Of a stretch of 64,000 bases of DNA, positions 46,812-58,147 are shown piece after piece. Positions within the stretch are counted from its first letter, which is position 1. Every line of letters begins with the position of its first letter. Both the position numbers and the translations under genes were made by a program. This DNA comes from Diadophis punctatus similis. Its lineage: Eukaryota > Chordata > Lepidosauria > Squamata > Dipsadidae. Location of the stretch: NCBI GenBank assembly GCA_023053685.1, contig JALIGW010000001.1:162046047-162110046 (forward strand). The letters are read 5' to 3'. The notes under the pieces are model-generated. The model saw only the letters and a list, made by a program, of their open reading frames with translations. It did not search any database and was not told the DNA's origin.

Positions 46812-47355
46812 TCAGCCATTTTAGGAGTGCCTCGTGGGTGGCCGCCATTTTGAATTACACAGGACCGCCCACTTCAAAAAAATTTTCTCTTTTCCTTTGA
46901 GGCCTCCTTTATTTAACTTGCCTTCTGTGCAATGGCTGACAAGAGCCAGCAATCTGACAAGGCTCCTTTGATCCAAGGCCCTGTCGGTACCTGCCTCTAG
47001 TGCCTGGGCCGTCTGCTTCCATTTGAGCTCTGCATTGCTCTGCTTGTCTTCAGCCTGGTAAGTGTGCAGGCAGTCTTTGAGAGTGCCGGTAGCCATCTTG
47101 AAGTCTCCCACAGGGTGGCAGCCATTTTGATTGCCCTCAGAATTGAAGGCACTAAGGGCGTGGCCTTTTTGTTTCAAATACCAAAAGTGGGCAGACACCA
47201 TATTGAAGTCACATCAAGGGCGGTGGCCATTTTGGATGCCCTTTCTTGCCGGTGGCCATTTTTAAGGCCTAATATGGGCATTGGCCATTTTGAAAGTCCA
47301 ACTAAGGGCAACTGCCATCTTGTTGACTTCATTTAAGGGCGGTGGCCATTTTAAG
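46812..47355 (+). promoter_or_regulatory. Array of GCCATNTTG (YY1-like) motifs in the DIRS leader
   Basis: GCCATTTTG or GCCATCTTG occurs exactly about six times (near 46842, 47092, 47121, 47226, 47284 and 47313), with four one-mismatch versions (near 46812, 47195, 47254 and 47345). All are on the same strand. GCCATNTTG is the established YY1 binding consensus. The array may instead be a decayed tandem repeat of an aagggcggtggccatttt unit. A function is inferred only. Confidence 0.55.
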
Positions 47356-48430
47356 TGACTGTTTGGACCTACTAATTTACCCAGGCCTTTCTGAGGCCTA
47401 CCTTGTTGACAGAGGCCTTAGATAAATATGGATACTGTTATTCTAATTGAGCTGACAAAAATTCAGACTAGCTGCCTGTAGGTCTGCCTCAGGAGTACCT
47501 GTTAAAGCATCAACTTAGAATGAAGATTCTATCTATATTTTAAAAATGGCTTGAACAAGGGCTTTCAGCAGAATTTAGAAGTGGTAAGCTACAGATCTCA
47601 CATAAAAGGAACTAATGAGCCTAGTGAGTAACTCCAGTAAAAGTTTAAAACCAAGCTTTTTTTTTTTCCTGGAGTCTGTGAGCCCAGCATAACTGGAACT
47701 ATATACAATGTATATCATTATATACAAACTATCAATTTTTTCCAGTATTTGAAAATATCAGTTTTTCATGAACTGAACTTTAAGACAAAGAGACCATGAT
47801 TTGTAAATTGGAGTTGATTTTAAAATGATGCCTTTTACAAAGGATATTGCCCCATCCAGAGTACTCTGCCCTACTCATTCCTACCTAGCATCCCCCAGGA
47901 AGGATGCCAGAGAATTCTCATTAGCTCCCTCTGGCATTTGGAACCAGACAGCCCCACACTCCAGACAGCTCCACCCACAAGCCAAAATCAACCTACTGCT
48001 CAATCAGCAGCAGCTCAAGCGGATGTCCAAGCTAGGTCAATGGGGTCCACGGTGGTGACGCGCAGATGGCCTGGCTTTGCAGCTGGCCAATTGACATGCG
48101 GTACAAGTGGAAATTAGCCTCTGCCCTGATCACCAGGCAGTCCTTGTTTGGTGAGGCCCTGAATCCCATCCTGCTTGATACTAAGGACAAGCGCAAGGTC
48201 CTTCCCTCAGCCACCCGGAAAGCCCCTTTCCGTGCCACCCCCTTACCAAGGAGGGCTTCCAGGGGGGCCTTCCAGTCTTCCAATAGACATCAGGGTAACT
48301 ACTAGGGACAGTATCAGGGGCATAGCCAAGGGCAATGCAGTTCCCATCAGAGATTCTCTTCGGGCCAACCCTTCAGGGGTAACCAATTCATACGGCCCTT
48401 TAGAGGGGCCAGAGGTCACCTTTTCCACCA
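46932..48430 (+). pseudogene. DIRS Gag-like ORF1 remnant
   Basis: A possible start at 46932 reads MADKSQQSDKAPLIQGPVG and stops within about 23 codons. A more convincing remnant lies at 47825-48300 in shifting frames, including WPIDMRYKWKLASALITRQS and a proline/arginine-rich segment, then near 48310-48400 a basic Gly-Gln-Arg-rich stretch typical of nucleic-acid-binding Gag tails. DIRS ORF1 proteins lack strong motifs, so assignment relies on position upstream of reverse transcriptase and on basic composition. Stops and frame changes are frequent, so the frame is dead. The true boundary with the leader is uncertain. Confidence 0.45.
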
Positions 48431-48600
48431 GAACAAGTAACTTCCGGCCGATCCTCCCACAGGGGGTCGCCTGGCTCCCTATGCCAGTGGATGGGAGGAA
48501 ATCACCAATGATGCATGGGTTTGTGAGACCCTGGCTTCAGCGCTCTCACTTGAATTCATTTCCACCCCCACCCCCCGAGGTTTTTCTCCACTGCCCCTTG

Positions 48601-49375
48601 TCATCAAATTCTGCAAAACGGGTCCTCATGAATCAGGCCATCCAGCACATCCTGGACATTCGAGTCATCCACCAAGTGCCTGAGGACCAACAGGGGCAGG
48701 GCTTCTACTCCATGCTGTTTGTAGTGCCCAAATCCTCGGGAGGATGGAGAGCCATTTTGGACCTCAAGTGTCTCAACAGGTATGTCATTCATTTAAAAAA
48801 AAAAAAATTCAAAATGCACACCCTGAAATCAACTCTGGCAAGTGCTCGGAAGGGAATCTACTCACGTCCATAGATCTCTTGGAGGATTACCTCCACATCC
48901 CAATTCGGCCATCTCACCGCCAATACTTACGGTTTTGCTATGCAGGGGTGCATTATGAATATGGGGTGCTCCACTTTGGCCTGTCCTCAGCGCCAAGGGT
49001 CTTCACCAAGGTCCTGGCAGCCTTGACCACTCACCTCAGATCCATTTCCATCAGGATCCAGTGCTATCTGGACGATATTCTCATCTCCTCAGCCTCCCCT
49101 TCTCAGGCTGAGAGAGATGTCCAGGTAGTGCTTAACACGCTGGAACTCCATGGCTTCTTGGTCAACCGATCCAAGAGTCAGCTTGTCCCCGCCACCAGAA
49201 TTGTCCATCTGGGTGCAATCATTGATTACCTGGGGTGTAAGGTGTACCTGTCCCAGGATCGGAGAGACAGTCTATTGGCTTTAACCCAGCAAGTTCTGAG
49301 GCAAAACTCAGCTCCACTGAATTTTCTGTCCTCCCTCCTGGGCAAGATGATTCGGCCATTCACATTGTCCCATGG
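48601..49375 (+). pseudogene. DIRS reverse transcriptase, frameshifted
   Basis: The N-terminal part (in the frame of 48175-48873) reads VLMNQAIQHILDIRVIHQVP, then FVVPKSSGGWRAILDLKCLN, the fingers region. At about 48855 the reading shifts to another frame: SIDLLEDYLHIPIRPSHRQY, then FGLSSAPRVFTKVLAAL and the catalytic CYLDDILIS, whose YLDD lies at 49065-49076. LVNRSKSQLVPATRIVHLGA follows. The enzyme would copy the element RNA into DNA. The SID aspartate and both catalytic Asp of YLDD are present, so the active-site residues are intact even though the frame is not. An A13 run at 48797-48809 lies nearby but is read through in frame. Confidence 0.85.
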
Positions 49376-49918
49376 GCTCACTTACACTCCAGAGACCTCC
49401 AATGGCTCCTTCCCTATCAGCGTCAGGGAAGGGCCCATTCCCCAGTCAAAGTGAGACTCCAGCCCTCAGTCAGGAAGTCTCTGATTTGGTGGACCACCTC
49501 TGCTGTCCACAGGGGCACCTGCTTCCTTCCCCCAAGACAAATCTTAGTCACCACCAATGACAGCCTATCGGGTTGGGGGATACACGCGGAAGCACAGGTG
49601 GCACAGGGCACATGGTCGTTAACTGAGATAACTCTAAGCATAAACGTTTTGGAGCTACGGGTTGTGTTCCTTGCTCTGCAGCAGTTCAGACCTCTTGTGG
49701 AGAACTCTCATGTCATGATACTTACTGACAATGTGGCCACCAAGGTCCACATAAACAGACAGGGTGGGACCATGTTAGGACAGCTCGTGTCAGAGGCCAT
49801 GTGGTTGGGGCTATGGGCAGAACAATACTTATTGTCTCTTTCTGCTGAACACATCTCTGGGGTAAGCAACGTCAGGGCAGACTGGCTCAGCCAGAACCAG
49901 ATAGACCACTCAGAGTAG
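49376..49918 (+). pseudogene. DIRS RNase H domain
   Basis: The frame differs from the catalytic part of reverse transcriptase, implying another indel near 49350-49375. It reads ILVTTNDSLSGWGIHAEAQ, then SINVLELRVVFLALQQF, then VMILTDNVATKVHINRQGG and SNVRADWLSQNQ. The spaced D, E, D, D residues of RNase H are all present. Its job would be to degrade the RNA strand after copying. The frame closes at a TAG (49916-49918), after which the same frame continues with recognisable DIRS sequence, so the stop looks like a point mutation. Confidence 0.85.
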
Positions 49919-50335
49919 AGCTTACACCCAGACCTTTTCCACCAACTTGTGGGTCAATTCGGTCAACCTGTGATGGACCTTTTTGCCACCCCGGGGAATG
50001 CCCAGCTGCCCAGGTTTCTGTCCCAGTATCAAACTCAGGGGGCGGAAGGGGTGGACGCCCTCTGCTGCACCTGGCCTCAGGGGTTGCTTTACACTTTTCC
50101 CCCCATCCCCATCATTCCGCAAGTCATCCGGAAACTCCTGGAAGAAAGAGCCGAGGTGGTACTTCTGGCACCCGACTGGCCAAGGAGAACCTGGTATGCC
50201 GACCTGGTCTCCTTGTCGGTCTCACCCCCTTGGAGGATCCCTCCGACAGAGTGGTCGCTGCTCCAGGGGTCAGTGCAGCATCCAGAGCCGCACTGGTTGC
50301 AACTGACCGCCTGGCACTTGAGCGGCTCACTCTGA
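49919..50335 (+). pseudogene. DIRS methyltransferase-like region
   Basis: Continues in the RNase H frame after the stop: FGQPVMDLFATPGNAQLPRF, then LLYTFPPIPIIPQVIRKLLE, ERAEVVLLAPDWPRRTWYAD and SVSPPWRIPPTEWSLLQG. DIRS elements carry a domain here described as an adenine-methyltransferase-like fold, with the DLFA, F-PP and PDWP-type motifs in this order. Its role in DIRS replication is not understood. The end of this frame overlaps the start of the recombinase frame, as in other DIRS elements. Confidence 0.7.
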
Positions 50336-51407
50336 GGAGCCGCCAAATCCCTGAGGACGTTATGGAGGTCTTGCTTGATTCTCGCAGACCGTCCACGCAT
50401 CGTATTTATGCAGCCTCTTGGAAGGCTTTCTGCTCATGGTGTGCTAGGGAGGGTTATTCCCCACTGGATCTTTCGGTCATAAATGTCCTTTAATTCCTAC
50501 GCCAGGGGCTAGCTAAGGGTCTTTCCCCAAGTACCCTCCACCGCCAGATTGCTGCCCTGTCCACGGTCCTGTCTTGCCCCTCTCTGGGGAAACTCTCTGC
50601 TCACCCCTTAGTCTCCAGGTTCCTAAAGGGCGCAATGAATAGATGCCCTCCTGTAGTGCATAGGTATCCCACCTGGGACTTGTCCAAAGTGTTATTAGCA
50701 CTCATGGGGGGCGCCTTTGAGCCTTTGCACTCCGTCTCTCTGGCCCACCTAACATACAAGGTGGTTTTTCCTGGTGGCTGTCACCTCTGCCCGTCGCATT
50801 TCCGAACTGGCAGCCCTTTCCATCAGGAGTGACCTCTGTGTGTTCCACCAGGACACGGTGGTTTTGCGGTTGGATCCCACCTTTCTGCCAAAGGTAAACT
50901 CTTACTTTCATTGGGCTCAGGAGGTGGTATTACCTTCCTTTTACCCTTCTCCATCCTCAGACATTGAAAGACAGTGGCACCTCCTGGACGTGAGGCGCGC
51001 ACTGGACACTTACATACAAAGGACCTCTGCCTTTCGCAAGACTGAGGCCTTGTTTGTCTCTTTCCATCACACTTCCTTGGGGAGGAAAGCATCCTCTGTC
51101 ATGGTGGGTCGGTGGGTTTGTAATGTCATTAGCACTGCATATGAACAAATGTCCTTGCCACGACCCACCAGGATTACGGCCCATTCCACATGCAGTGGCA
51201 GCCACCACTGCGGCTTGGGACACGAGGGCTTCCACCGAGGAGATCTGCCGGACTGCCACTTGGGCATCTCCAACGCCATTTGTCCGGCACTACAGACTGG
51301 ACACCTTCGCCTCTCAGGAGGCTGACCTTGGGCGCAGAGTGCTGGAACAGGTAACATTGGAGGGCGGTGGTCCCAGCCAGAATCAGGAGGCCCTCCCTGG
51401 GGACTAA
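50230..51407 (+). pseudogene. DIRS tyrosine recombinase, multiply broken
   Basis: The N-terminal part reads LTLRSRQIPEDVMEVLLDSR and YAASWKAFCSWCAREGYSPL, the core-binding domain, and meets a stop at about 50491-50493. The same frame continues (LSPSTLHRQIAALSTVL) before shifting near 50765. The catalytic domain then reads FLVAVTSARRISELAALSIR, carrying the first catalytic Arg, through HQDTVVLRLDPTFLPK. At about 51190 the HxxR box is interrupted: HST is followed by Cys and another frame. The last frame has EEICRTATWASPTPFVRHYR, with the presumed nucleophilic Tyr in RHYRLD. The enzyme would insert the circular DNA copy. Loss of the box arginine together with the frame changes abolishes activity. 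Confidence 0.85.
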
Positions 51408-51423
51408 ATTACTTTGGTATGTC

Positions 51424-51516
51424 CCAATCTTGGCGGCTAGCTCCACCCACTATGGAGAATGAGACGTTGTACTTACCTGAGACGTCCATTCTCGTAGGGT
51501 GGAGCTAGCCGCCAAG
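51424..51516 (+). repeat. DIRS internal complementary region
   Basis: The first half (about 51424-51462) is the complement of the outer end of the left terminal repeat; the second half (about 51460-51516) is the complement of the outer end of the right terminal repeat. The two meet at a shared aatgaga/cattct junction. In DIRS replication models this region templates completion and circularisation of the ends. Confidence 0.92.
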
Positions 51517-51733
51517 TCCCTCCCTTCTAACATGTTCTGGCTGGACGAGGAGCCTATTACTCGTATAGTCATTAAGTATCTAGGTGTATTAGTGTACATA
51601 GTTATCTTCTCTCTGTAGGTAGTTAGGTTAGGTAGTTAGGTCTCTCACATATCAACTTGTATGTAATTTTCTGTGATTGGACAGTTAATAAACTTGTTAG
51701 ATTGATGGCACTTGAGTCTGGCATTTATCCCTC

Positions 51734-51884
51734 GTCAAAAGAGGGGGAATCTAGGCCTAGAGCCACCTTTTATACTTTTCCAGACTCAGTCATAATTGGC
51801 TAGAAGGCTGTGCCAATACCCAATCTTGGCGGCTAGCTCCACCCTACGAGAATGGACGTCTCAGGTAAGTACAACGTCTCATTT
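51734..51884 (+). repeat. DIRS right inverted terminal repeat
   Basis: Begins gtcaaaagagggggaatc and ends tacaacgtctcatt. It is about 27 bp longer than the left repeat at the outer side. It includes ctcaggtaagtac, a strong 5' splice-donor-like match near 51862-51871. Confidence 0.9.
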
Positions 51885-52467
51885 TCAACCCATTCATAAA
51901 CAACATATCTAGTTTGCATGTTCTGTCAATTTCTGACAGACCTCCCAAATCAACCAGACAGCAAACATGACCATATGAGCTAATTCTTTTATTGTAAGCT
52001 TACATTATTGTAAACGTACATTAATAGAATGTCACAAGGCTGAAAGTATAAATCTCTTACCATTAATTAAACAATTGGGTGGTCAATTAGGGCAGGTCCT
52101 TCCTAAGTTTCTTTTTCGGACTGTCAAGCCATTGCATTCAAGAGGGTTTTCATTGTGTTATTTCTGTAGAGGTGTAGTGATTCCTGACATACAATGCAAC
52201 TTCCCCTCCTCTTTTATTGGGTCTGTTTCTTTTGAACAGTTTATATCTTTCTAACTGTACATTCTAATGATGGGTTCCATCCCACCAAGTTTTAGTAATG
52301 GCAGCAATATCATATTTGCCCTCATATACTAGGACTTCAATGTCTCCCTGTTTGTTACCTAAACTCTGAACATTAGTGTATGGGCATCTGAGCTCTTTAT
52401 GGCTGACTCTGCATTCCTGCTAAATGATGTGGTTGTGTAGAGTGATATTATGTGGTTTCACTGACAT
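51885..52467. other. Unique DNA right of the DIRS element
   Basis: Sequence near 52250-52440 (gggttccatcccaccaag, ctgaacattagtgtatggg) may be an old LINE scrap, but I cannot place it. No gene. Confidence 0.3.
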
Positions 52468-52479
52468 ATGACAGTAGTT

Positions 52480-52745
52480 TTGGCAGTCCCAGTTGCCATT
52501 GTTATGTGAATCCTATGCAGTTGCAGTGGCCCATAATCATGTAATTGTTCTTTGTGGTCTTCCGCTACTTCCCCATTAACTTTGCTTGTTGGAAACCGGC
52601 AGTGACGATTGCAAATAGTGATCACGTGGCTGCCAGTCACTGCAACAAAGTAATTGTGAGCTGGTTGCCAAGCATCTGAATTGCAATCACATGACTGTGG
52701 AGATGCTGTAACAGTTGCAACTATGAGGACCGGTTGTAAGTACCC
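52480..52745. mobile_element. Degraded mariner-like MITE (GGTAGTCCTC family)
   Basis: Contains cagtcccagttgccattgtt at the left, ttgcaatcacatgactgtgg inside and gaccggttgtaagtacccc at the right, all worn versions of the family blocks. Confidence 0.5.
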
Positions 52746-52816
52746 CTCATTCAGTGTCATAACTTAGAACAGTCACTGAATGAGTGAACATTGTGTGAAT
52801 TACGTATATAAAGTAT

Positions 52817-53548
<732 letters not shown>

Positions 53549-53777
53549 GAGCTGTGGTGGCACAATAGTTAGAATGCAGTATTGCAGGCTAACTCTGCCC
53601 ACAGTCAGGAGTTTGATCCATACTGGCTCAAGGTTGACTCAGCCTTCTGTCCTTCTGAGATCTGTAAAATGAGGACCCAGATTGTTGGGGGCAATATGCT
53701 GACTCTGTAAATCGCCTACAGAGTGCTGTGAAGCACTGTGGAGCGGTATACAAGTCTAAGTGCTATTGCTATTGCTA
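53549..53777 (+). mobile_element. SINE of the GCTATT-tail family, near full length
   Basis: The head gagctgtggtggcacaata is followed by ggagtttgatccatactgg, the family body and the tail gtgctattgctattgct. Confidence 0.85.
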
Positions 53778-56101
53778 TCTGATTCTGTGAAAAATGTGGT
53801 AACTTTTTGTGAAACAAAATACAGCAATCTTCTACTGAAAAGAAGATTAAAAAATTATATTAGAATATAATTTACAAACCTGGATCCTGACTGGCTTTCA
53901 GTTGGCACAAAGTGTTACTCCTACTATCTCTCTGTCTTTCTAATTCAAAAATATTTAATATCTTTGGAATCTGTATACACCACCTGTTTGAATTGAAAAT
54001 AGAAAGGAGAATATTACATTGGTTAATTAAGTCTGAAAGCTAGCAGCGTACTAGAATTCTCTGGCTTTTCCTAGTTGAATTGCTTGGTGGAATGTAATAA
54101 AAATTCTATTTGGGAAATATATAGTTTGTTACATTTATACTTAACTGAGATTGAAGTCATTTGTAAGACTCTGGAGATGAATGAGATTAATTATGAATTA
54201 ATAATCTTTGACTTCCTTACTTAAAAAAATTAATTACTGCCCAAATCTGCTGCTTCTTTGTAAAAACTGTATGCAATTATCCAGCCTAGAAAAATGCTTT
54301 AGTGTATCCTATAACAAGGGCAATGATGTAATGAACCCAGGGTTAACATAAAAAACCATTTATTTATTTATTTTCATCCATTTATTTCCCTCTGCTTACT
54401 ACATTGTTTATCTTTCAGCAAAGATGCAATCAAAGACCACTTTAAAATGTATTTAATTTTTTTCTAAACACAACAACATATTTCACAGGAACATAGTCAG
54501 AAATTATAGTGGTATCTATGTTGCAAAGGTTTATTTTTAGTATTAGAGAATAAGCTACCAATAAATAATCTATTAAATACAATTGGGAAACATGGGAAGC
54601 TTACAAATAAATAAAATGTTATTTGGAACTTGTGTAAAATGTCAGTGACAGAGCCATGGTAATTACACAATATATCACTGTCTGAAAATAGCTTCTGTCA
54701 CCTTCATGTTGTTGCTGTTTCTAATACAAAGGAACAACATGGAAAGCACCAGGATGGTGACGGAATTCAAAGCTATTGTGCACCTGTTTGTTATGTCTTT
54801 ACCTATTTATGCAGTAAAATTGCAATATAATGAATATTATCCCACAAAACATCCTGCGGACTTCAGAAACACAGCTTTCCTTCATGGAAAGTCAAACCTA
54901 TATTATTCTGTAACCCAAAAAGCAAACTGGGAAGGCAGAATGAAAAATACCTGTAGCATGTATGGCACGCATGCTGGCATTGCATTAATTTGTGTCTATG
55001 TGTTACTACAAAATCAAGGGCAAATCTGGATTTCTAAGAATTTCAAATGAAATTCTCATGGGGGGGGGACAAGAAGCATTTATTATTTGATCCAGGTGGC
55101 TGTTTTTCTTTCTGTTTCATATATGTTCACTTTTAAAATATATTGCATTCCCCCACCTCTCTTCATATTGAGCTTCTTTTTCTTCACCCCACTTTATGTG
55201 CTGTCTGGATTTGCATCTGTTTTTCCTTTACCTCTTTTACTTTTCCTTCATTATTTACTTTTGTAAGCGAACTGATGTTTTTATTCAATTCCCTTGGGCT
55301 TTTGCCCAGATTTTTAGTGTTTTAAAAATCTCTCAAACTGTCCCATTCTTTTGGTTACCTTCCATTCCATAGCACTGTCTGGGACCTGTTTCCAATTATG
55401 TATGTTTTGTCTTGTTTACTAGATTTTTCTTCTCCCGTATGCTGTTACAGTTGCTTTTTCAGCTGGGGTGGAGCTGACAGAAGCCAGAGTGAGGCACACT
55501 TTTTCTTCCATTTTTATATTTTCAAGTCTGTTGCTTATTTATCTTTGCCTGTGAAATAATGTCAGCAGCTACTTATGGCTATGGAAAGTTTATCCTTGAA
55601 TGCTTATAACTGGGACAACTAGAATATAACTTCCTATACTACCTTTTTAAAGTCATAATATAAAAAAATGTAGGCTTGAGCAAACAAATCACTTGTTTTT
55701 CATACAAGTGGATCTTAATGAAGAATGGTGTTTCAGATGTGTGTTCTGTCTTATATCTTGATTGCTGCTGCTTGTGACTGATTTTCAGAACAAACGTATA
55801 GGCACTGCTTTAACCAAAGGCCTGCTGCAATGTTTCTCCCAAGGCAAAAATGGGAAAATCTGGAGATTACATTATGCTAAGCCTTGCATGAAAGATTTCA
55901 TATCTATCGAAACAAGAAATGGAGTACAATGCTCACACCCAACTTAAGCCTATAATTGGGACATTGAAAGTTAACAAATACTAGATAAGACAGTCAAGAC
56001 AGGTTAACATGTAGTGTATGTTAGCGCAGGCACAGAGACCTTCTCATTGCTATCTAGGAAGAAATCTGGGTGTTTGATTCCTTGCATTCCTTGGTTTGAA
56101 C
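53778..56101. other. Longest stretch without a recognised element
   Basis: About 2.3 kb of AT-rich unique DNA. Frames of 114 codons (54706-55050, plus) and 60-61 codons show no domain or splice context. A G run lies near 55061-55069. Confidence 0.45.
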
Positions 56102-56264
56102 CAGCGGTGGGTTGCTCCCGGTTTGGACCGGTTCTTAGAACTGGTAGCGGCTGCAGCGGGAGGCTCCGTCCACCCACCCGGGATGCTTCTGCGTATGCGC
56201 AAAAGCATTGTGCACACTCGCGAGCGCACGCATGAACCGGTAGCAAACTAATTCAGAACCCAGT
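56102..56264. mobile_element. hAT-type MITE (GGTGGGTTCC family), short
   Basis: The left end is cagcggtgggttgctcccgg. The right end is worn (cagaacccagtg). The centre has ctgcgtatgcgcaaaagc. No target duplication was found. It directly abuts the 5'-truncated L1. Confidence 0.65.
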
Positions 56265-56305
56265 GATCAAAATTAATATATTCTGACGATGAGGGTAGAA
56301 TCTTA

Positions 56306-56782
56306 ATGGTGGAATTAGAAATTGATCAAAAACAAATTTTACTAACTGTAATTTATGCGCCCAACCAAAACCAACAAGAATTTTTAAAACAACTATATGA
56401 TACAATAGCAAACCTGGATTATGAAAATATCTGTTTAATTGGTGACTATAATGCAATAGTTAATGTGAAAAAAGATTACAAAAGTAATAAGAAAAATTTT
56501 AAAAAGGAAAAATATATTACCAAAACATTTGTTGACATGGTAGCAGAGTACAATTTATACGATACATGGAGGGAGATACATAAAACGGACAGTCAGTATA
56601 CTTTTTATTCACACCCGCATCAATCATGGTCCAGGATTGACATGGCCTGGATGACAGCTGATTTACAAAGCAAAATTGATGAAATAGAAATAGGAATTAA
56701 TGATTGGGTGGATCACAATCCAATAATAAAATGGAAAGGGAATAAGCAGAAAAAGATTGTCAGTGAATCAAATTATATGTAA
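56306..56782 (+). pseudogene. L1 ORF2 endonuclease domain, C-terminal half
   Basis: The 158-codon frame reads ILLTVIYAPNQNQQEFLKQL, then ENICLIGDYNAIVN with the conserved GD-x-N motif, then YTFYSHPHQSWSRIDMAW and DWVDHNPIIKW. These correspond to the APE-type endonuclease segments, including the S-R-I-D and D-H catalytic regions. In L1 this enzyme nicks target DNA to prime reverse transcription. The N-terminal metal-binding part is missing because of the 5' truncation. The first residue of the usual S-D-H triad is replaced (V-D-H). The frame closes shortly after the domain and the following linker to 57480 is broken by stops. Confidence 0.8.
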
Positions 56783-57419
56783 AGAAAAAGAATATAAACA
56801 GATGCTAGAAAAAGAGTTGAATTTATTTTTTGAAGTAAATAAAAAGGAAGATACCTCTACACAAAATTTATGGGACACTGTAAAAGCATACATTTGAGGA
56901 TTAACGATAGCATACCTAAGTAGGAAAAACAAATCAAAGAAGTTACAACAAGAGAGATTACAAGAAGAGATTAGGAAAACAGAATTTGAATTACAGAAAG
57001 AACCTCAAAATATTAAGATAAAAGAAAAATGGAATATTATAAAGCATAAGATTAACCTGATAACACAAAAAGAACTGGCACAGAAAATAAAAATAGTGAA
57101 ACAAAATTATTTCTAAAATGCAAATAAAACGGGCCAATGGCTAGCATACAAATTAAAAAAAGAAAAAGAAAAAGAATAATACACCAATTACAAGATCAAC
57201 AGGGTACATTACAATATAGAAGAGAAGAAAAAAGAGAATTATACAAAAAAATTTCTCAAAACTATATCGACAAGAGGAAATAGATGAAGAAAAAATAAAA
57301 CAATTTATAGAAACAATGAATCTGAGCAAAATTACGGAGGATCAAAAAGAAATGTTAAATAAACCAATAACAATAATCAAATTTGAATCTGCATTAAAAA
57401 GACAAAAAAACAATAAAAC

Positions 57420-58020
57420 ACCAGGACCAGATGGTCTCCCGGTTGAATTATATAAGAACAATCAAAACTGACTAGGATGGTTAATGTTAGAGGTATGCAA
57501 TGAGGCTCTAGATCAGGCAAAGATACCTGTAACTTGGTCAGAAGCAATAATCACTCTTATTCCCAGAGAAGATACAAATCATCAACTAATTCAAAATTTC
57601 AGACCAATATCATTACTAAATACTGATTATAAGATTTTCGCATCAATATTAGAAAGAATTAAGAAAATAATGAATAACTTTATACATACAGATCAAAATG
57701 GATTCCTTACAGGACGACAAATAAAAAATAACATGAGAATTATAATGAACACTTTGGAATTCTATGAGGACCACCCTAAGAGACAAGCTTCACTTGTTTT
57801 CCTTGATGCCCAAAAGACCTTTGATAATTTGAACTGGAAATTCATTATAACACAATTAAAAATATGGAATTTGGCACAAAATTTGAGAGGACGATTGAGT
57901 AAGTCTAAACCAAACAAACAGCCAGGGTAATTATAAACAATGACATCACTGAAAAATTTGATATAACCAAAATTTGAATACAAGGTCCAAGCTTTTGTTG
58001 ACGACCTTGTATTTATAATC
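57420..58020 (+). pseudogene. L1 ORF2 reverse transcriptase with an internal deletion
   Basis: Starts near 57420 with PGPDGLPVELY, then in the 57484 frame ITLIPREDTNHQLIQNFRPI and SLLNTDYKIFASILERI, then HTDQNGFLTGRQIKNNM and ASLVFLDAQKTFDNLNW. These are the L1 RT blocks before the catalytic loop. The block that normally lies between the KAFD-like segment and the catalytic FADD (with the R-Q-G-C-P motif) is missing: sequence near 57985 jumps directly to AFVDDLVFI (57991-58020). The copy therefore has a deletion as well as frame changes. The FVDD loop still has both Asp. Confidence 0.8.
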
Positions 58021-58147
58021 GAAAACCTACTAGAAACTGGACCAAAATTGATACAAAAAAATAGAGGAATTCAGTGAAGTAGCGGGACTTAAGATAAATA
58101 GAAACAAATCTAAAATAATAACTAAAAATCTCACAAAGAGACAAGAA

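Larger units (their letters stand above)
45545..51884 (+). mobile_element. DIRS-type tyrosine-recombinase retrotransposon (6.34 kb), structurally complete but coding-defective
   Basis: The element is bounded by inverted terminal repeats (45545-45668 and 51734-51884) and has an internal complementary region at 51424-51516 that matches both outer ends joined together. Coding remnants occur in the order Gag, reverse transcriptase, RNase H, methyltransferase-like, tyrosine recombinase, as in DIRS elements. No target duplication is expected or visible. DIRS elements are thought to replicate through an RNA copied into circular DNA and to insert with the recombinase instead of an integrase. Every domain carries at least one stop or frame change, so this copy cannot act by itself, but its ends are complete and could in principle be mobilised in trans. 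Confidence 0.9.
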
